Shown here piece after piece: positions 1 through 6,060 of a stretch of 7,283 nucleotides of DNA. Position 1 is the stretch's first letter; each line of letters opens with the position of its first letter. The notes beneath the pieces were generated by a model that saw only the letters and a list, made by a program, of their open reading frames with translations, was not told the origin of the DNA and searched no databases. The position numbers were made by a program, and so were the translations under genes. The DNA lies in the NCBI GenBank assembly GCA_034422875.1, contig DAOUJI010000057.1, forward strand, positions 1 to 7,283. The letters are read 5' to 3'. Source of the DNA: DAOUJI01 sp034422875. Its GTDB lineage: Bacteria > Chloroflexota > Dehalococcoidia > Lucifugimonadales > JAGWBF01.

Positions 1-870
1 CATGACCTTGACCAGCGCCCTCCACTCCTCATCGGTGTGACAAACGATGGCGCACCAGTCATTGTGGTCATCGCCTTTGGTCTGGTAGCCGTTGTGAGGA
101 GCCACCACCGGCCCCCGGTAGTTGGGGGCCAGGGGAGTGCCCGGCCAGATTGCCCGGTTGCCGGGCGGGAAGCCCGGCCGGCGCGCAGGACGCTCGTTGA
201 TGGTGCGGTCCAGGAACGCCGCTCCGGTCTGAGTGGCGCCAATCATCATCTGGGCCATGTCGACGTGCTGTCCCTGGCCTGTCTTGTTGCGGTGGTGCAA
301 GGCCGTCAAAACACTGTTGCAGGCGTAGATTCCCGCAGTGTCGTCCATGTAGGAGTAGCCGAATCCGGCGGGGATCATGCCTGGCTTGCCCACCAGGTAA
401 GTCAGGCCGGAGAGGGACTGAGTTGACTGGCCCACCAGCATGTAGTCCCTTTGCGGGCCCGTGTGGCCGAATCCGCCCATAGACACGTAGACAATGCCGG
501 GGTTGATTTCCCGCATCTGCTCATAGCCCAAACCCCATCGCGTCATCACCGTGGCCGTGAAGTTCTCCACCACCACGTCGGAGGCTTCGATGAGCCGCTT
601 GACCAGCGGGAAGCCTTTTTCGCTGCGTACGTTTATGGTGATGCTGAGCTTGCCAGCGTTGCCGTCCACGTTGGATGCGCTATTGTTGGGGTCAACAATC
701 GGCTTGCCGTCGGCTCCGGGCGCGATGCCCCGCTGACCGGGGTTGAAGGTCCACTGGACTTTCAGCACCTCGGCGCCCAGGGCCGCCAGCCATCGGGTGC
801 CCCAGGGGCCGGACCGCAGCCATGTGAAGTCCAAAACTCTGATTCCGTCTAAGGAAGCTGGTAAACTCAC
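1..870 (-). CDS. CaiB/BaiF-family CoA-transferase (class III), N-terminal part, truncated by window edge
   Basis: Family III CoA-transferases move CoA between carboxylic acids through an aspartyl-CoA thioester intermediate in the cytoplasm. Reading leftward from the GTG at 870, 290 codons are open to the window edge; the family is usually about 400 residues, so roughly the last quarter is missing. The start has the family signature RVLDFTWLRSGPW (residues 11-23), then LGAEVLKVQ (31-39) and GKLSITINVRSEKG (73-86). The segment MDDTAGIYACNSVLTALHHR (175-194) followed by NKTGQGQHVDM matches the active-site region. By alignment in my head with formyl-CoA transferase (GDSNTG), the catalytic aspartate is D176. 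Oddities: the usual acidic residue of the KVE motif is Q39, and the expected ITLDLK reads ITINVR, so this is a divergent subfamily and the substrate cannot be named. The GTG start is supported by a Shine-Dalgarno sequence and a strong promoter just upstream. The family call is firm. Confidence 0.93.
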   Translation of the reverse strand, partial: MSLPASLDGIRVLDFTWLRSGPWGTRWLAALGAEVLKVQWTFNPGQRGIAPGADGKPIVDPNNSASNVDGNAGKLSITINVRSEKGFPLVKRLIEASDVVVENFTATVMTRWGLGYEQMREINPGIVYVSMGGFGHTGPQRDYMLVGQSTQSLSGLTYLVGKPGMIPAGFGYSYMDDTAGIYACNSVLTALHHRNKTGQGQHVDMAQMMIGATQTGAAFLDRTINERPARRPGFPPGNRAIWPGTPLAPNYRGPVVAPHNGYQTKGDDHNDWCAIVCHTDEEWRALVKVM

Positions 871-875
871 GAGAA

Positions 876-883
876 CACCTCTC
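876..883 (-). promoter_or_regulatory. Ribosome-binding site fixing the GTG start of the CoA-transferase
   Basis: On the minus strand GAGAGGTG lies five bases before the GTG at 870. There is no in-frame ATG nearby, and the family motif begins at residue 11, so this non-ATG start is well supported. Confidence 0.7.
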
Positions 884-938
884 GAAGGGAATACGGCGAG
901 CGTGACACAGCACACCCGCCCCTCCCTAGGCTGCGGTG

Positions 939-967
939 ATTATAGGTTGACGCCGAATTAGGGTCAA
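939..967 (-). promoter_or_regulatory. Sigma70-type promoter of the CoA-transferase gene
   Basis: On the minus strand TTGACC (967-962) is followed after exactly 17 bases by a perfect TATAAT (944-939). This predicts a start of transcription near 932 and a leader of about 60 nt before the GTG at 870. The match is the best promoter in the window. It sits directly after the hairpin repeat at 977-1013, so it separates this gene from the upstream minus-strand gene and makes the CoA-transferase an independent transcription unit. Confidence 0.8.
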
Positions 968-976
968 GAACTTCCG

Positions 977-1013
977 GCGGTGCGCGGCTTGCCGCACCGC
1001 GTCGTCGGTGTTC
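977..1013 (+). repeat. Palindromic interspersed repeat, copy 1
   Basis: An 8-bp perfect stem, GCGGTGCG (977-984) with CGCACCGC (993-1000), has an 8-nt loop. It runs straight into the segment 993-1013, which is identical over 21 bp to 1577-1597. That segment itself contains CACCG...CGGTG with a 6-nt loop, so two mutually exclusive hairpins can form. Copy 1 lies just downstream of the 159-residue minus-strand gene, where it could also end its transcript, although no clear T-run follows on either strand. It resembles REP-type intergenic repeats; I cannot assign it to a named family. Confidence 0.6.
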
Positions 1014-1030
1014 TCCGGTCCCAGGGGACG

Positions 1031-1510
1031 CTATTCCTTCTCAAGATTTAGGTTTCTTATTGGTCCCCCCAGACGGATGCAACCGTATCTAAGCCTGCTC
1101 TCATTCCACTCTCTGTCTCTAGCAGCGTTCTTTTTCATATCAAACGGAGCAGGAGTAAAGCTCAGATAATAACTAGATGGAACTCCTGGAATAGACTGAA
1201 GCACGGAGTCGATGTCAGGAGGGTCTTTCAAGAATCCATCTATGGACTCCTGTTGGGTTTGCAAGGAGATTAGAGGATGGACGGTACAGGCCTTGGTCTT
1301 TGGCGTATCGATATAACGCACCCTGTGTCCACCGACAACGTCAGGAATGTTCGCCACCCAGCGGTCGTCGTAGTTGACGTCAAGCACCGGAGACGATTGA
1401 CGTCTCGGCTCCTCCTCTGGACTCTGGCCCAGCGTCTGATTCGACCCTGGAGCGACAAACACCAGGACAAAAAGCGCGATAAGAACAAAGCCAGTTGCCG
1501 CCGTTTTCAC
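1031..1510 (-). CDS. Unrecognised small secreted or membrane-anchored protein (159 aa)
   Basis: I do not recognise this protein. It starts at a GTG (1510) with Lys2 followed by a hydrophobic stretch at about residues 7-20 (GFVLIALFVLVFVAP), then a Gln/Glu/Pro/Ser-rich linker (24-40). This reads as a Sec signal peptide or N-terminal anchor followed by a flexible spacer. The rest (41-159) is polar with only two cysteines, C75 (KTKACTVHP) and C144 (RYGCIRLGGP), which could form a disulfide outside the cell. No lipobox is visible. The ribosome-binding site is weak, with only GATGGG about a dozen bases upstream. By eye the gene is less GC-rich (one 60-base stretch counts 43%) than its neighbours (about 60%). 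It is flanked by two copies of a palindromic repeat, which suggests separate acquisition. The clean signal-peptide pattern argues that it is real; function unknown. Confidence 0.6.
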   Translation of the reverse strand: MKTAATGFVLIALFVLVFVAPGSNQTLGQSPEEEPRRQSSPVLDVNYDDRWVANIPDVVGGHRVRYIDTPKTKACTVHPLISLQTQQESIDGFLKDPPDIDSVLQSIPGVPSSYYLSFTPAPFDMKKNAARDREWNESRLRYGCIRLGGPIRNLNLEKE

Positions 1511-1557
1511 AAGTCATAACCCATCTGAACTAAGGTTGCGGTGGCACACAGCGGGCG

Positions 1558-1597
1558 GCGGTGGACGGCGCGGCGGCGCACCGCGTCGTCGGTGTTC
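1558..1597 (+). repeat. Palindromic interspersed repeat, copy 2
   Basis: Second copy of the repeat at 977-1013, in the same orientation. Bases 1577-1597 are identical to 993-1013 (21 bp). Upstream, GCGGTG (1558-1563) can pair with CACCGC (1579-1584), mimicking the stem of copy 1 with a longer, GC-rich loop. Outside the core the two copies diverge. Together they bracket the 159-residue gene; this copy lies upstream of its start. Confidence 0.55.
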
Positions 1598-1635
1598 CAA
1601 GGCCACTCAGCCACCCCCCGGCAACCTAGCTTATC

Positions 1636-1664
1636 TTGACTTGAAAGCCCCGCGCAGGTACACT
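1636..1664 (+). promoter_or_regulatory. Sigma70-like promoter of the DUF1800-NHL operon
   Basis: TTGACT (1636-1641) and TACACT (1659-1664) are separated by 17 bases, predicting initiation near 1670. This is the only convincing promoter in the intergenic region before the first DUF1800 gene. It gives either a leader of about 120 nt or, if the ATG at 1669 is used, a nearly leaderless message. The remaining intergenic sequence (1511-1635) holds the repeat copy 2 and nothing else that I can identify. Confidence 0.55.
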
Positions 1665-1668
1665 CCCT

Positions 1669-1794
1669 ATGTCGCCGCAGGGGACAGGGATTGCCTATTC
1701 AGCCCTTAAGAAACGGCGTAAACCAGAAGATTCAGGCACCCCGAACAAGTCAATGAGCGCAAAGGCCTGGAGGCCGCTTACAAAGGAGGCCTAA
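1669..1794 (+). CDS. Possible 41-codon upstream ORF overlapping the DUF1800 start
   Basis: An open frame starts at ATG 1669 and ends at TAA 1792-1794, sharing one base with the ATG of the first DUF1800 gene (TAATG). That is a classic arrangement for translational coupling. The product would be 41 residues, polar, with a basic centre (KKRRKPED at about residues 14-21), no hydrophobic segment and no recognised domain. There is no Shine-Dalgarno before 1669, which lies about at the predicted transcription start, so it could only be read leaderlessly. A second in-frame ATG at 1753 also lacks a ribosome-binding site. It may equally be a chance open frame in the leader. Nothing comparable precedes the second DUF1800 gene. 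Confidence 0.25.
   Translation: MSPQGTGIAYSALKKRRKPEDSGTPNKSMSAKAWRPLTKEA
1782..1789 (+). promoter_or_regulatory. Strong ribosome-binding site of the first DUF1800 gene
   Basis: AAAGGAGG, a full Shine-Dalgarno match, ends four bases before the ATG at 1794. Just upstream GGCCT (1764-1768) and AGGCC (1771-1775) form a small inverted repeat, and AGGCC repeats within the ribosome-binding site region, so local pairing could modulate access. Confidence 0.75.
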
Positions 1795-3203
1795 TGGCGG
1801 ACCCGGAAATCGCCCAAATGGCGCACCTGATGCGGAGGGCCGGCTTCGGAGCGACCCGCGACGAGCTGGAGAGGCGCGTTGCCGTTGGCTACGAGGCCAC
1901 GGTCGAGGAACTCCTGGACCCGGACGGTCACGGGGTTCCTGAAATCGACGTGGACATGCTCTTCCGGACCTTTCCCTACATCGAGAGCGGAGTAGGCCCG
2001 CCGTCGGCCAGCAACCGCCATATGTTCTACCTGTGCAACAACCCGCGGCCCCTTCAGGAGAAGGTGGCGCTTCTCTGGCACATGGTGTTCGCGACAGGCA
2101 ACGCCAAGCTGGACAACCCCAACGAAATGGCCCGCCAGATTAACATGTTCCGGGAGCTTGGCCTGGGCAGCTTCCAGACGCTGCTGCTGGAACTGGCGAA
2201 GAACCCGGCCATGATTTACTGGCTGGACAACAACTACAACCACAAGGACCAGCCCAACGAGAACTGGGGACGTGAGCTTTTGGAGCTCTTCGCCATGGGC
2301 CAGGGCAACTACACCGAGCAGGACGTATTCGAGTGCGCCAGGGCCTTCACCGGCTGGACTCTTAAGCCCAAGCCTCCCACCGGAGGCATCGGAGGTCGCT
2401 ACCAGTGGTACTTCCGGTACGATCCGGACGACCACGACGACGGAGAGAAGGTGTTCCTGGGACACAAGGGGCGGTTTAACGGCGATGACGTGATAGCCAT
2501 CGTAGTGCGCCAGCCGGCCACGGCCCGCTTCATAGCCAGGCACATCTACAACTTCTTCGTGGCCGACGAGGTGCAGGTGCCCGCGTGGCTCCACACCCCT
2601 CCTAAAGACCCGGTGGCGGTGAACATAATCGCCGACGCCTTCGTCTCTTCCGGCTACAACGTCGGCGACACATTGCGTGTGGTCTTCAACTCGGACTTCT
2701 TCAAAGAGTCTGCCTTCCAGAGGGTCAAGAGCCCGGCGGAGGTCATAGCTGGGACCATGCGGTTGGTGGGAGACTTTGTGTACCCCAGGCCCGGCCTGGA
2801 GCAGGCGGGGCTGGAGTCTTCCTACATGGGTCAGTTCCTGTGCGACCCGCCCAGCGTGGAAGGGTGGCACTACGGCGCCGAGTGGATAGACAGCGGCGCG
2901 TTGGTGAAACGGATCAACTTCTGCGCCGATGCCGTGTCCAACATTGAGTACCCGGGCATACGGGACATCGTCCAGCGGGTTGAGGCCATGGGGCCGATCT
3001 CACCCGAAGAGTTCGTGGACAACTGCCTGGACCTGATAGGACCGGTGGAGGTCGGTGAGGCCACCCGGAACGAGCTACTGGTCATGGCGGAGCACGAAGG
3101 GGCCCTGAATTGGGATTCGGAGGAAGCCAGCAGCGTCTCGGCCCAGAGAGTCGGAGACATGCTGGCGCTGATAGCTTCCACCAGGGAGTATCAATTCGGT
3201 TAG
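1794..3203 (+). CDS. DUF1800 family protein, paralogue A (469 aa)
   Basis: This matches the DUF1800 family (PF08811) over its whole length. Motifs in order are HLMRRAGFG (11-19), EKVALLWHMVFAT (89-101), PNENWGRELLELFAMGQGNY (154-173) with TEQDVFECARAFTGW (174-188), HDDGEKVFLG (214-223) with NGDDVI (229-234), RQPATARFIARHIYNFFV (239-256), RVKSPAEVIAGTMRLVG (310-326), and MGQFLCDPPSVEGW (345-358). The acidic stretch YDPDDHDDGE (209-218) could bind a metal, which is speculation. No signal peptide or membrane segment is seen, so a cytoplasmic site is likely. The family has no settled biochemical function that I can state; elsewhere it often sits beside a DUF1501 gene, which is absent here. It is followed after 62 bases by a close paralogue and then an NHL-repeat gene, probably in one operon. 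The family assignment is firm and the role unknown. Confidence 0.92.
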   Translation: MADPEIAQMAHLMRRAGFGATRDELERRVAVGYEATVEELLDPDGHGVPEIDVDMLFRTFPYIESGVGPPSASNRHMFYLCNNPRPLQEKVALLWHMVFATGNAKLDNPNEMARQINMFRELGLGSFQTLLLELAKNPAMIYWLDNNYNHKDQPNENWGRELLELFAMGQGNYTEQDVFECARAFTGWTLKPKPPTGGIGGRYQWYFRYDPDDHDDGEKVFLGHKGRFNGDDVIAIVVRQPATARFIARHIYNFFVADEVQVPAWLHTPPKDPVAVNIIADAFVSSGYNVGDTLRVVFNSDFFKESAFQRVKSPAEVIAGTMRLVGDFVYPRPGLEQAGLESSYMGQFLCDPPSVEGWHYGAEWIDSGALVKRINFCADAVSNIEYPGIRDIVQRVEAMGPISPEEFVDNCLDLIGPVEVGEATRNELLVMAEHEGALNWDSEEASSVSAQRVGDMLALIASTREYQFG

Positions 3204-3253
3204 ACCTCGGCGTACTTGGCCGGAACCATTCGGCCCAACGCCCTTGACAGACG

Positions 3254-3260
3254 AAGGAGG
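3254..3260 (+). promoter_or_regulatory. Ribosome-binding site and intercistronic gap before paralogue B
   Basis: AAGGAGG lies five bases before the ATG at 3266. The 62-base gap (3204-3265) has no promoter I would trust. It holds a weak inverted repeat, GGCCG (3218-3222) with CGGCC (3231-3235), too short and without a T-run to be a terminator. Co-transcription with paralogue A is therefore likely. Confidence 0.7.
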
Positions 3261-3265
3261 CGGCA

Positions 3266-4672
3266 ATGGCGGACCAGGATATCGCCCTTATGGCGCATCT
3301 GATGCGGAGGGCCGGCTTCGGGGAGACCCGCGACGAGTTGGAGCGACGGGTGGCCCTGGGCTACGAAGCTACCGTGGAGGAGCTTCTGGACCCGGCGGGC
3401 CACGGCGTACCCGAAATCGACGTGGACATGCTCTTCCGGACCTTTCCCTACATAGAGAGCGGCACAGGGCCGCCCTCGGCCAGCAACCGCCACATGTTCT
3501 ACCTGTGCAACAATCCGAGGCCGCTTGAAGAGAAAGTCGCTCTCTTGTGGCACATGGTGTTCGCCACAGGCAACGCCAAGCTCAACAACCCCAACGAGTT
3601 GGCGCGCCAGATGAACATGTTCCGGGAGCTTGGCCTGGGCAGCTTCCGAACGTTGCTGCTGGAACTGGCCAAGAACCCGGCCATGATCTACTGGCTGGAC
3701 AACAATGAGAACCACAAGGACCAGCCAAACGAGAACTGGGGCCGGGAGCTTCTGGAACTGTTCTCCATGGGACAGGGCAACTACACCGAGCAGGACGTGT
3801 TCGAATGTTCCAGGGCATTCACCGGCTGGACTTTGAAGCCCAAGCCGCCTTCCGGCATCGGCGGACGGTATATGTGGTACTTCAAATACGACCCGGACGA
3901 CCACGACGACGGCGAAAAGGTGTTCCTGGGCCAAAAGGGCCGCTTCAACGGCGATGACGTCATCGACATAATTGTGCGGCAGCCGGCCACGGCGCGGTTC
4001 ATATCCCGCCACCTCTACAACTTCTTCGTTGCCGACGAGGTCCAGGTGCCCGCATGGTTGCACACCCCGCCGCGAGACCCGGTGGCGGTGAACATCATCG
4101 CCGACGCTTTCGTTTCGTCCGGCTACATGATCAAGGATACACTGCGTGTCCTCTTCAACTCCGACTTCTTCAAAGAGTCGGCCTTCCAGAGGGTCAAAAG
4201 CCCAGCCGAGGTGATCGCTGGCACCATGAGGTTGGTCGGAGACATGGCATACCCCCGGCCCGGCCTGGAGCAGGCAGGACTGGAAGCCTCGTACATGGGG
4301 CAGTTCCTGTGCGACCCGCCCAGCGTCGAAGGCTGGCACTACGGCGCCGAATGGATAGACAGCGGAGCGCTGGTGAAGCGCATCAACTTCTGCGCCGACG
4401 CCGTCGCCAACATCGAGTACCCGGGCATCCAGGCCATTGTGGAGAGGGTCGAAGCTATGGGGACCATCTCACCAGAGAAGCTGGTTGAAAGCTGTCTGGA
4501 CCTGATTGGCCCGGTGGAAGTCGAAGAAGCGACACGGAACGAGCTTCTGGTTATGGCGGAGCACGAAGGGGACCTGAAATGGGACACGGAGGAGGCCAGA
4601 GGCTCCTCGGCCCAGAGGGTCGGTGACATGCTGGCACTTATAGCCTCCACAAGAGAGTACCAGTTCGGCTAG
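3266..4672 (+). CDS. DUF1800 family protein, paralogue B (468 aa)
   Basis: This is a tandem duplicate of the preceding gene. Aligning the two by eye gives about 47 substitutions and one deleted residue (the TGG-to-SG change near residue 196), so about 90% protein identity. All DUF1800 motifs are kept, including HLMRRAGFG (11-19), PNENWGRELLELF (154-166), NGDDVIDIIVRQPATARFI and MGQFLCDPPSVEGW. Differences cluster at the extreme N-terminus, around residues 285-300, and in the C-terminal 80 residues; several change charge (Y148 to E; N289-V290-G291 to M-I-K; G421 to E). DNA between the copies differs at many synonymous sites, so the duplication is old and protein change has been constrained. 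No signal peptide is present. A 73-base gap separates it from the NHL gene. B may have a partner or substrate slightly different from A, or the two may form a heteromer; this is inference. Confidence 0.92.
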   Translation: MADQDIALMAHLMRRAGFGETRDELERRVALGYEATVEELLDPAGHGVPEIDVDMLFRTFPYIESGTGPPSASNRHMFYLCNNPRPLEEKVALLWHMVFATGNAKLNNPNELARQMNMFRELGLGSFRTLLLELAKNPAMIYWLDNNENHKDQPNENWGRELLELFSMGQGNYTEQDVFECSRAFTGWTLKPKPPSGIGGRYMWYFKYDPDDHDDGEKVFLGQKGRFNGDDVIDIIVRQPATARFISRHLYNFFVADEVQVPAWLHTPPRDPVAVNIIADAFVSSGYMIKDTLRVLFNSDFFKESAFQRVKSPAEVIAGTMRLVGDMAYPRPGLEQAGLEASYMGQFLCDPPSVEGWHYGAEWIDSGALVKRINFCADAVANIEYPGIQAIVERVEAMGTISPEKLVESCLDLIGPVEVEEATRNELLVMAEHEGDLKWDTEEARGSSAQRVGDMLALIASTREYQFG

Positions 4673-4745
4673 AGAATAGCCAGGTCCATTCACACTTCCA
4701 AGCAGACGGGGTTAGCGTCTAACATAGGCCAAAGGGGGATAAAAC

Positions 4746-5885
4746 ATGGAGTCCCAGTATATTGATGGCCGGGTATTCAACTACTACAACTGCCTTGGTG
4801 GCACGGCCCTGGCGGGTAAAGGGTTCTTCTTCCCGTCGGACTTTGCGCTTGGCTCCAACGGAAGCCTATACGTGCTGAACAAGGCGATTGAGTTCAACCC
4901 ATCTATGGGGATATGCAAGGTGACCAGGGACCATGAGTTCGTCTGGGAAGACCGGGGGCTGAACTACATCATGCACAGAGGGCCCCTGCCCGCGGCCGTA
5001 GGGTTGGACAGCCAGGAAAACGTATACATCGCCGACGAGTTCACCAATCAGATTTACGTGTACGACTCCGAAGGCAACACGCTGGACAACTGGCGTCCCG
5101 GCGCCAACCCGGCAGCCAACGGGGTTTCCACCCGGACGCTGGTCCACAGGTCTCCAATGAGCCGCCTGCTTCAGCACGAATATTCCAACAAGGAAGGCGT
5201 GTCCTTCGACCTGTACCTACGGAAGGTGGGAGCGCGGGACAGCTCTGGAGACGGCGAGTTGAACGGTCCGATGGGCATCTACTTCGACGACGACGACAAC
5301 ATGTTCATCTCGGACAGCTTCAACCACCGCATCCAGGTGTTCACAAAGGACGGCACGTTCATACGCAAGTTCGGCGAGTATGGAGACGGTGACGGCCAAT
5401 TCAACCTGCCCTGGGGCCTGGACATGGACAAAGACGGGTGCATCTACGTGGCCGACTGGAAGAACAGCCGGGTGCAGAAGTTCTCCAACGAAGGCAAGTA
5501 TATGGCCACGTTTGGAGGCCCGGGGTCCGGTGAAGGAGAGTTGACCAAGCCGTCCAGCGTCGCAGTGGACGACGACGGCGACGTGTACGTGGCGGACTGG
5601 GGCGCCAACCGCGTCAGGATATACGACTCCGAGGGGACACACCTCCTCACCCTGGCAGGCGACGCCGAACAGCTGCCCCCATGGCAGCAGGACAGGGTGG
5701 ACTCCAACCTGGACACCAAGCGGGCGCGTATGAGGGCAGACCTGTCCACCGAAAAGATCCTCAAGCGGCCCATATCCATCCGCTTGGACGATGAAGGTCA
5801 AATCTTGGTCCTGGAGGCCGTGGCCAACCGGATTCAGGTCTACGCCAAAGAGCGAGACTGGGTAGACCCCCCGTTCAACTTGTAG
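4746..5885 (+). CDS. NHL-repeat six-bladed beta-propeller protein (379 aa)
   Basis: Six NHL-type repeats are visible: about 29-60, 81-118, 174-210, 221-257, 268-305 and 341-369. The best are GPMGIYFDDDDNMFISDSFN (174-193) with HRIQVF, LPWGLDMDKDGCIYVADWKN (221-240) with SRVQKF, and SSVAVDDDGDVYVADWGANR (270-289) with VRIYD. Each has the pattern P-x-G/S-hydrophobic-x-hydrophobic-D-x-D/E-G-x-hydrophobic-Y-V-A-D-x-x-N-x-R-hydrophobic-x-hydrophobic. Six repeats suit one closed propeller. A longer insert (119-173) lies between blades 2 and 3. There is no signal peptide, unlike many bacterial NHL proteins, so it is probably cytoplasmic. Propellers of this type bind proteins, RNA or small molecules and some are enzymes such as lyases; the sequence does not say which. 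The start is fixed by AAGGGGG (4732-4738) seven bases before the ATG. A terminator follows, so it closes the DUF1800 operon and may act with those proteins. Confidence 0.9.
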   Translation: MESQYIDGRVFNYYNCLGGTALAGKGFFFPSDFALGSNGSLYVLNKAIEFNPSMGICKVTRDHEFVWEDRGLNYIMHRGPLPAAVGLDSQENVYIADEFTNQIYVYDSEGNTLDNWRPGANPAANGVSTRTLVHRSPMSRLLQHEYSNKEGVSFDLYLRKVGARDSSGDGELNGPMGIYFDDDDNMFISDSFNHRIQVFTKDGTFIRKFGEYGDGDGQFNLPWGLDMDKDGCIYVADWKNSRVQKFSNEGKYMATFGGPGSGEGELTKPSSVAVDDDGDVYVADWGANRVRIYDSEGTHLLTLAGDAEQLPPWQQDRVDSNLDTKRARMRADLSTEKILKRPISIRLDDEGQILVLEAVANRIQVYAKERDWVDPPFNL

Positions 5886-5915
5886 GGAGGGTCTCCGACC
5901 TGAGGTCAAGAGTTA

Positions 5916-5955
5916 CGGAAGCCCTGGGCAGTCCGGCCGGGGCTTCCGCCGTTTT
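5916..5955 (+). terminator. Hairpin terminator of the DUF1800-NHL operon
   Basis: A perfect 9-bp stem, CGGAAGCCC (5916-5924) with GGGCTTCCG (5940-5948), has a 15-nt GC-rich loop and is followed by CCGTTTTAT. The T-run is short and two or three bases off the stem, so it is a modest intrinsic terminator. It starts 31 bases after the NHL stop codon. Confidence 0.65.
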
Positions 5956-6004
5956 ATAGCTCTTCAACTGCCCTGGACCCACAAGTGGCGTTGAGGAGTT
6001 GACG

Positions 6005-6028
6005 ATGTTTCTTGAATCCGTCCGCTGA
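6005..6028 (+). other. Seven-codon mini-ORF in the leader of the LLM oxidoreductase gene
   Basis: ATG 6005 to TGA 6028 encodes MFLESVR. It is preceded by GAGGAG (5993-5998) at an ideal six-base spacing, which is unusual for a chance ORF. It ends 32 bases before the GTG of the oxidoreductase and is in another frame. It could be a leader peptide or a remnant; chance cannot be excluded. No convincing promoter is visible in 5956-6060. Confidence 0.2.
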
Positions 6029-6046
6029 GACGCCCAACTCTACCTG

Positions 6047-6054
6047 GAGAGGAG
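6047..6054 (+). promoter_or_regulatory. Ribosome-binding site fixing the GTG start of the LLM oxidoreductase
   Basis: GAGAGGAG ends six bases before the GTG at 6061. The product begins at once with the first beta-strand of the fold (MQIGTSLP), typical of this family, so the GTG start is convincing. Confidence 0.75.
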
Positions 6055-6060
6055 ACGCCA

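Noticed and set aside
37..852. Plus-strand open frames over the CoA-transferase
   Set aside because: The minus strand encodes a continuous CaiB/BaiF protein with all key motifs; the plus-strand frames show no domain and are shadows.
977..1597. CRISPR array
   Set aside because: Only two repeat copies 584 bases apart, with a gene between them; no regular spacers and no cas genes.
1791..2870. Long open frame (359 codons) antisense to the first DUF1800 gene
   Set aside because: Its sequence is a mirror of the sense codons, the sense frame carries all DUF1800 motifs, and no ribosome-binding site or known domain appears. An equivalent antisense frame at 3200-4339 exists only because the two sense genes are paralogues.
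3204..3265. Terminator or promoter between the two DUF1800 genes
   Set aside because: The only inverted repeat has five base pairs and no T-run, and TTGACA at 3244-3249 has no -10 element because the ATG follows too closely, so neither call is supportable.
3200..4339. Long open frame (379 codons) antisense to the second DUF1800 gene
   Set aside because: Same cause as the antisense frame over paralogue A: codon use of the sense gene rarely gives stops in this opposite frame. Its start also lies inside the sense gene with no supporting signals.
4711..4723. GTTAG-CGT-CTAAC inverted repeat before the NHL gene
   Set aside because: Five base pairs with a three-base loop is within chance for a 73-base gap, and no T-run or operator family matches.
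5217..5909. 230-codon minus-strand frame across the NHL gene
   Set aside because: It is a compositional shadow of the repeated NHL codons; the low-complexity Val/His/Gly-rich translation has no domain.
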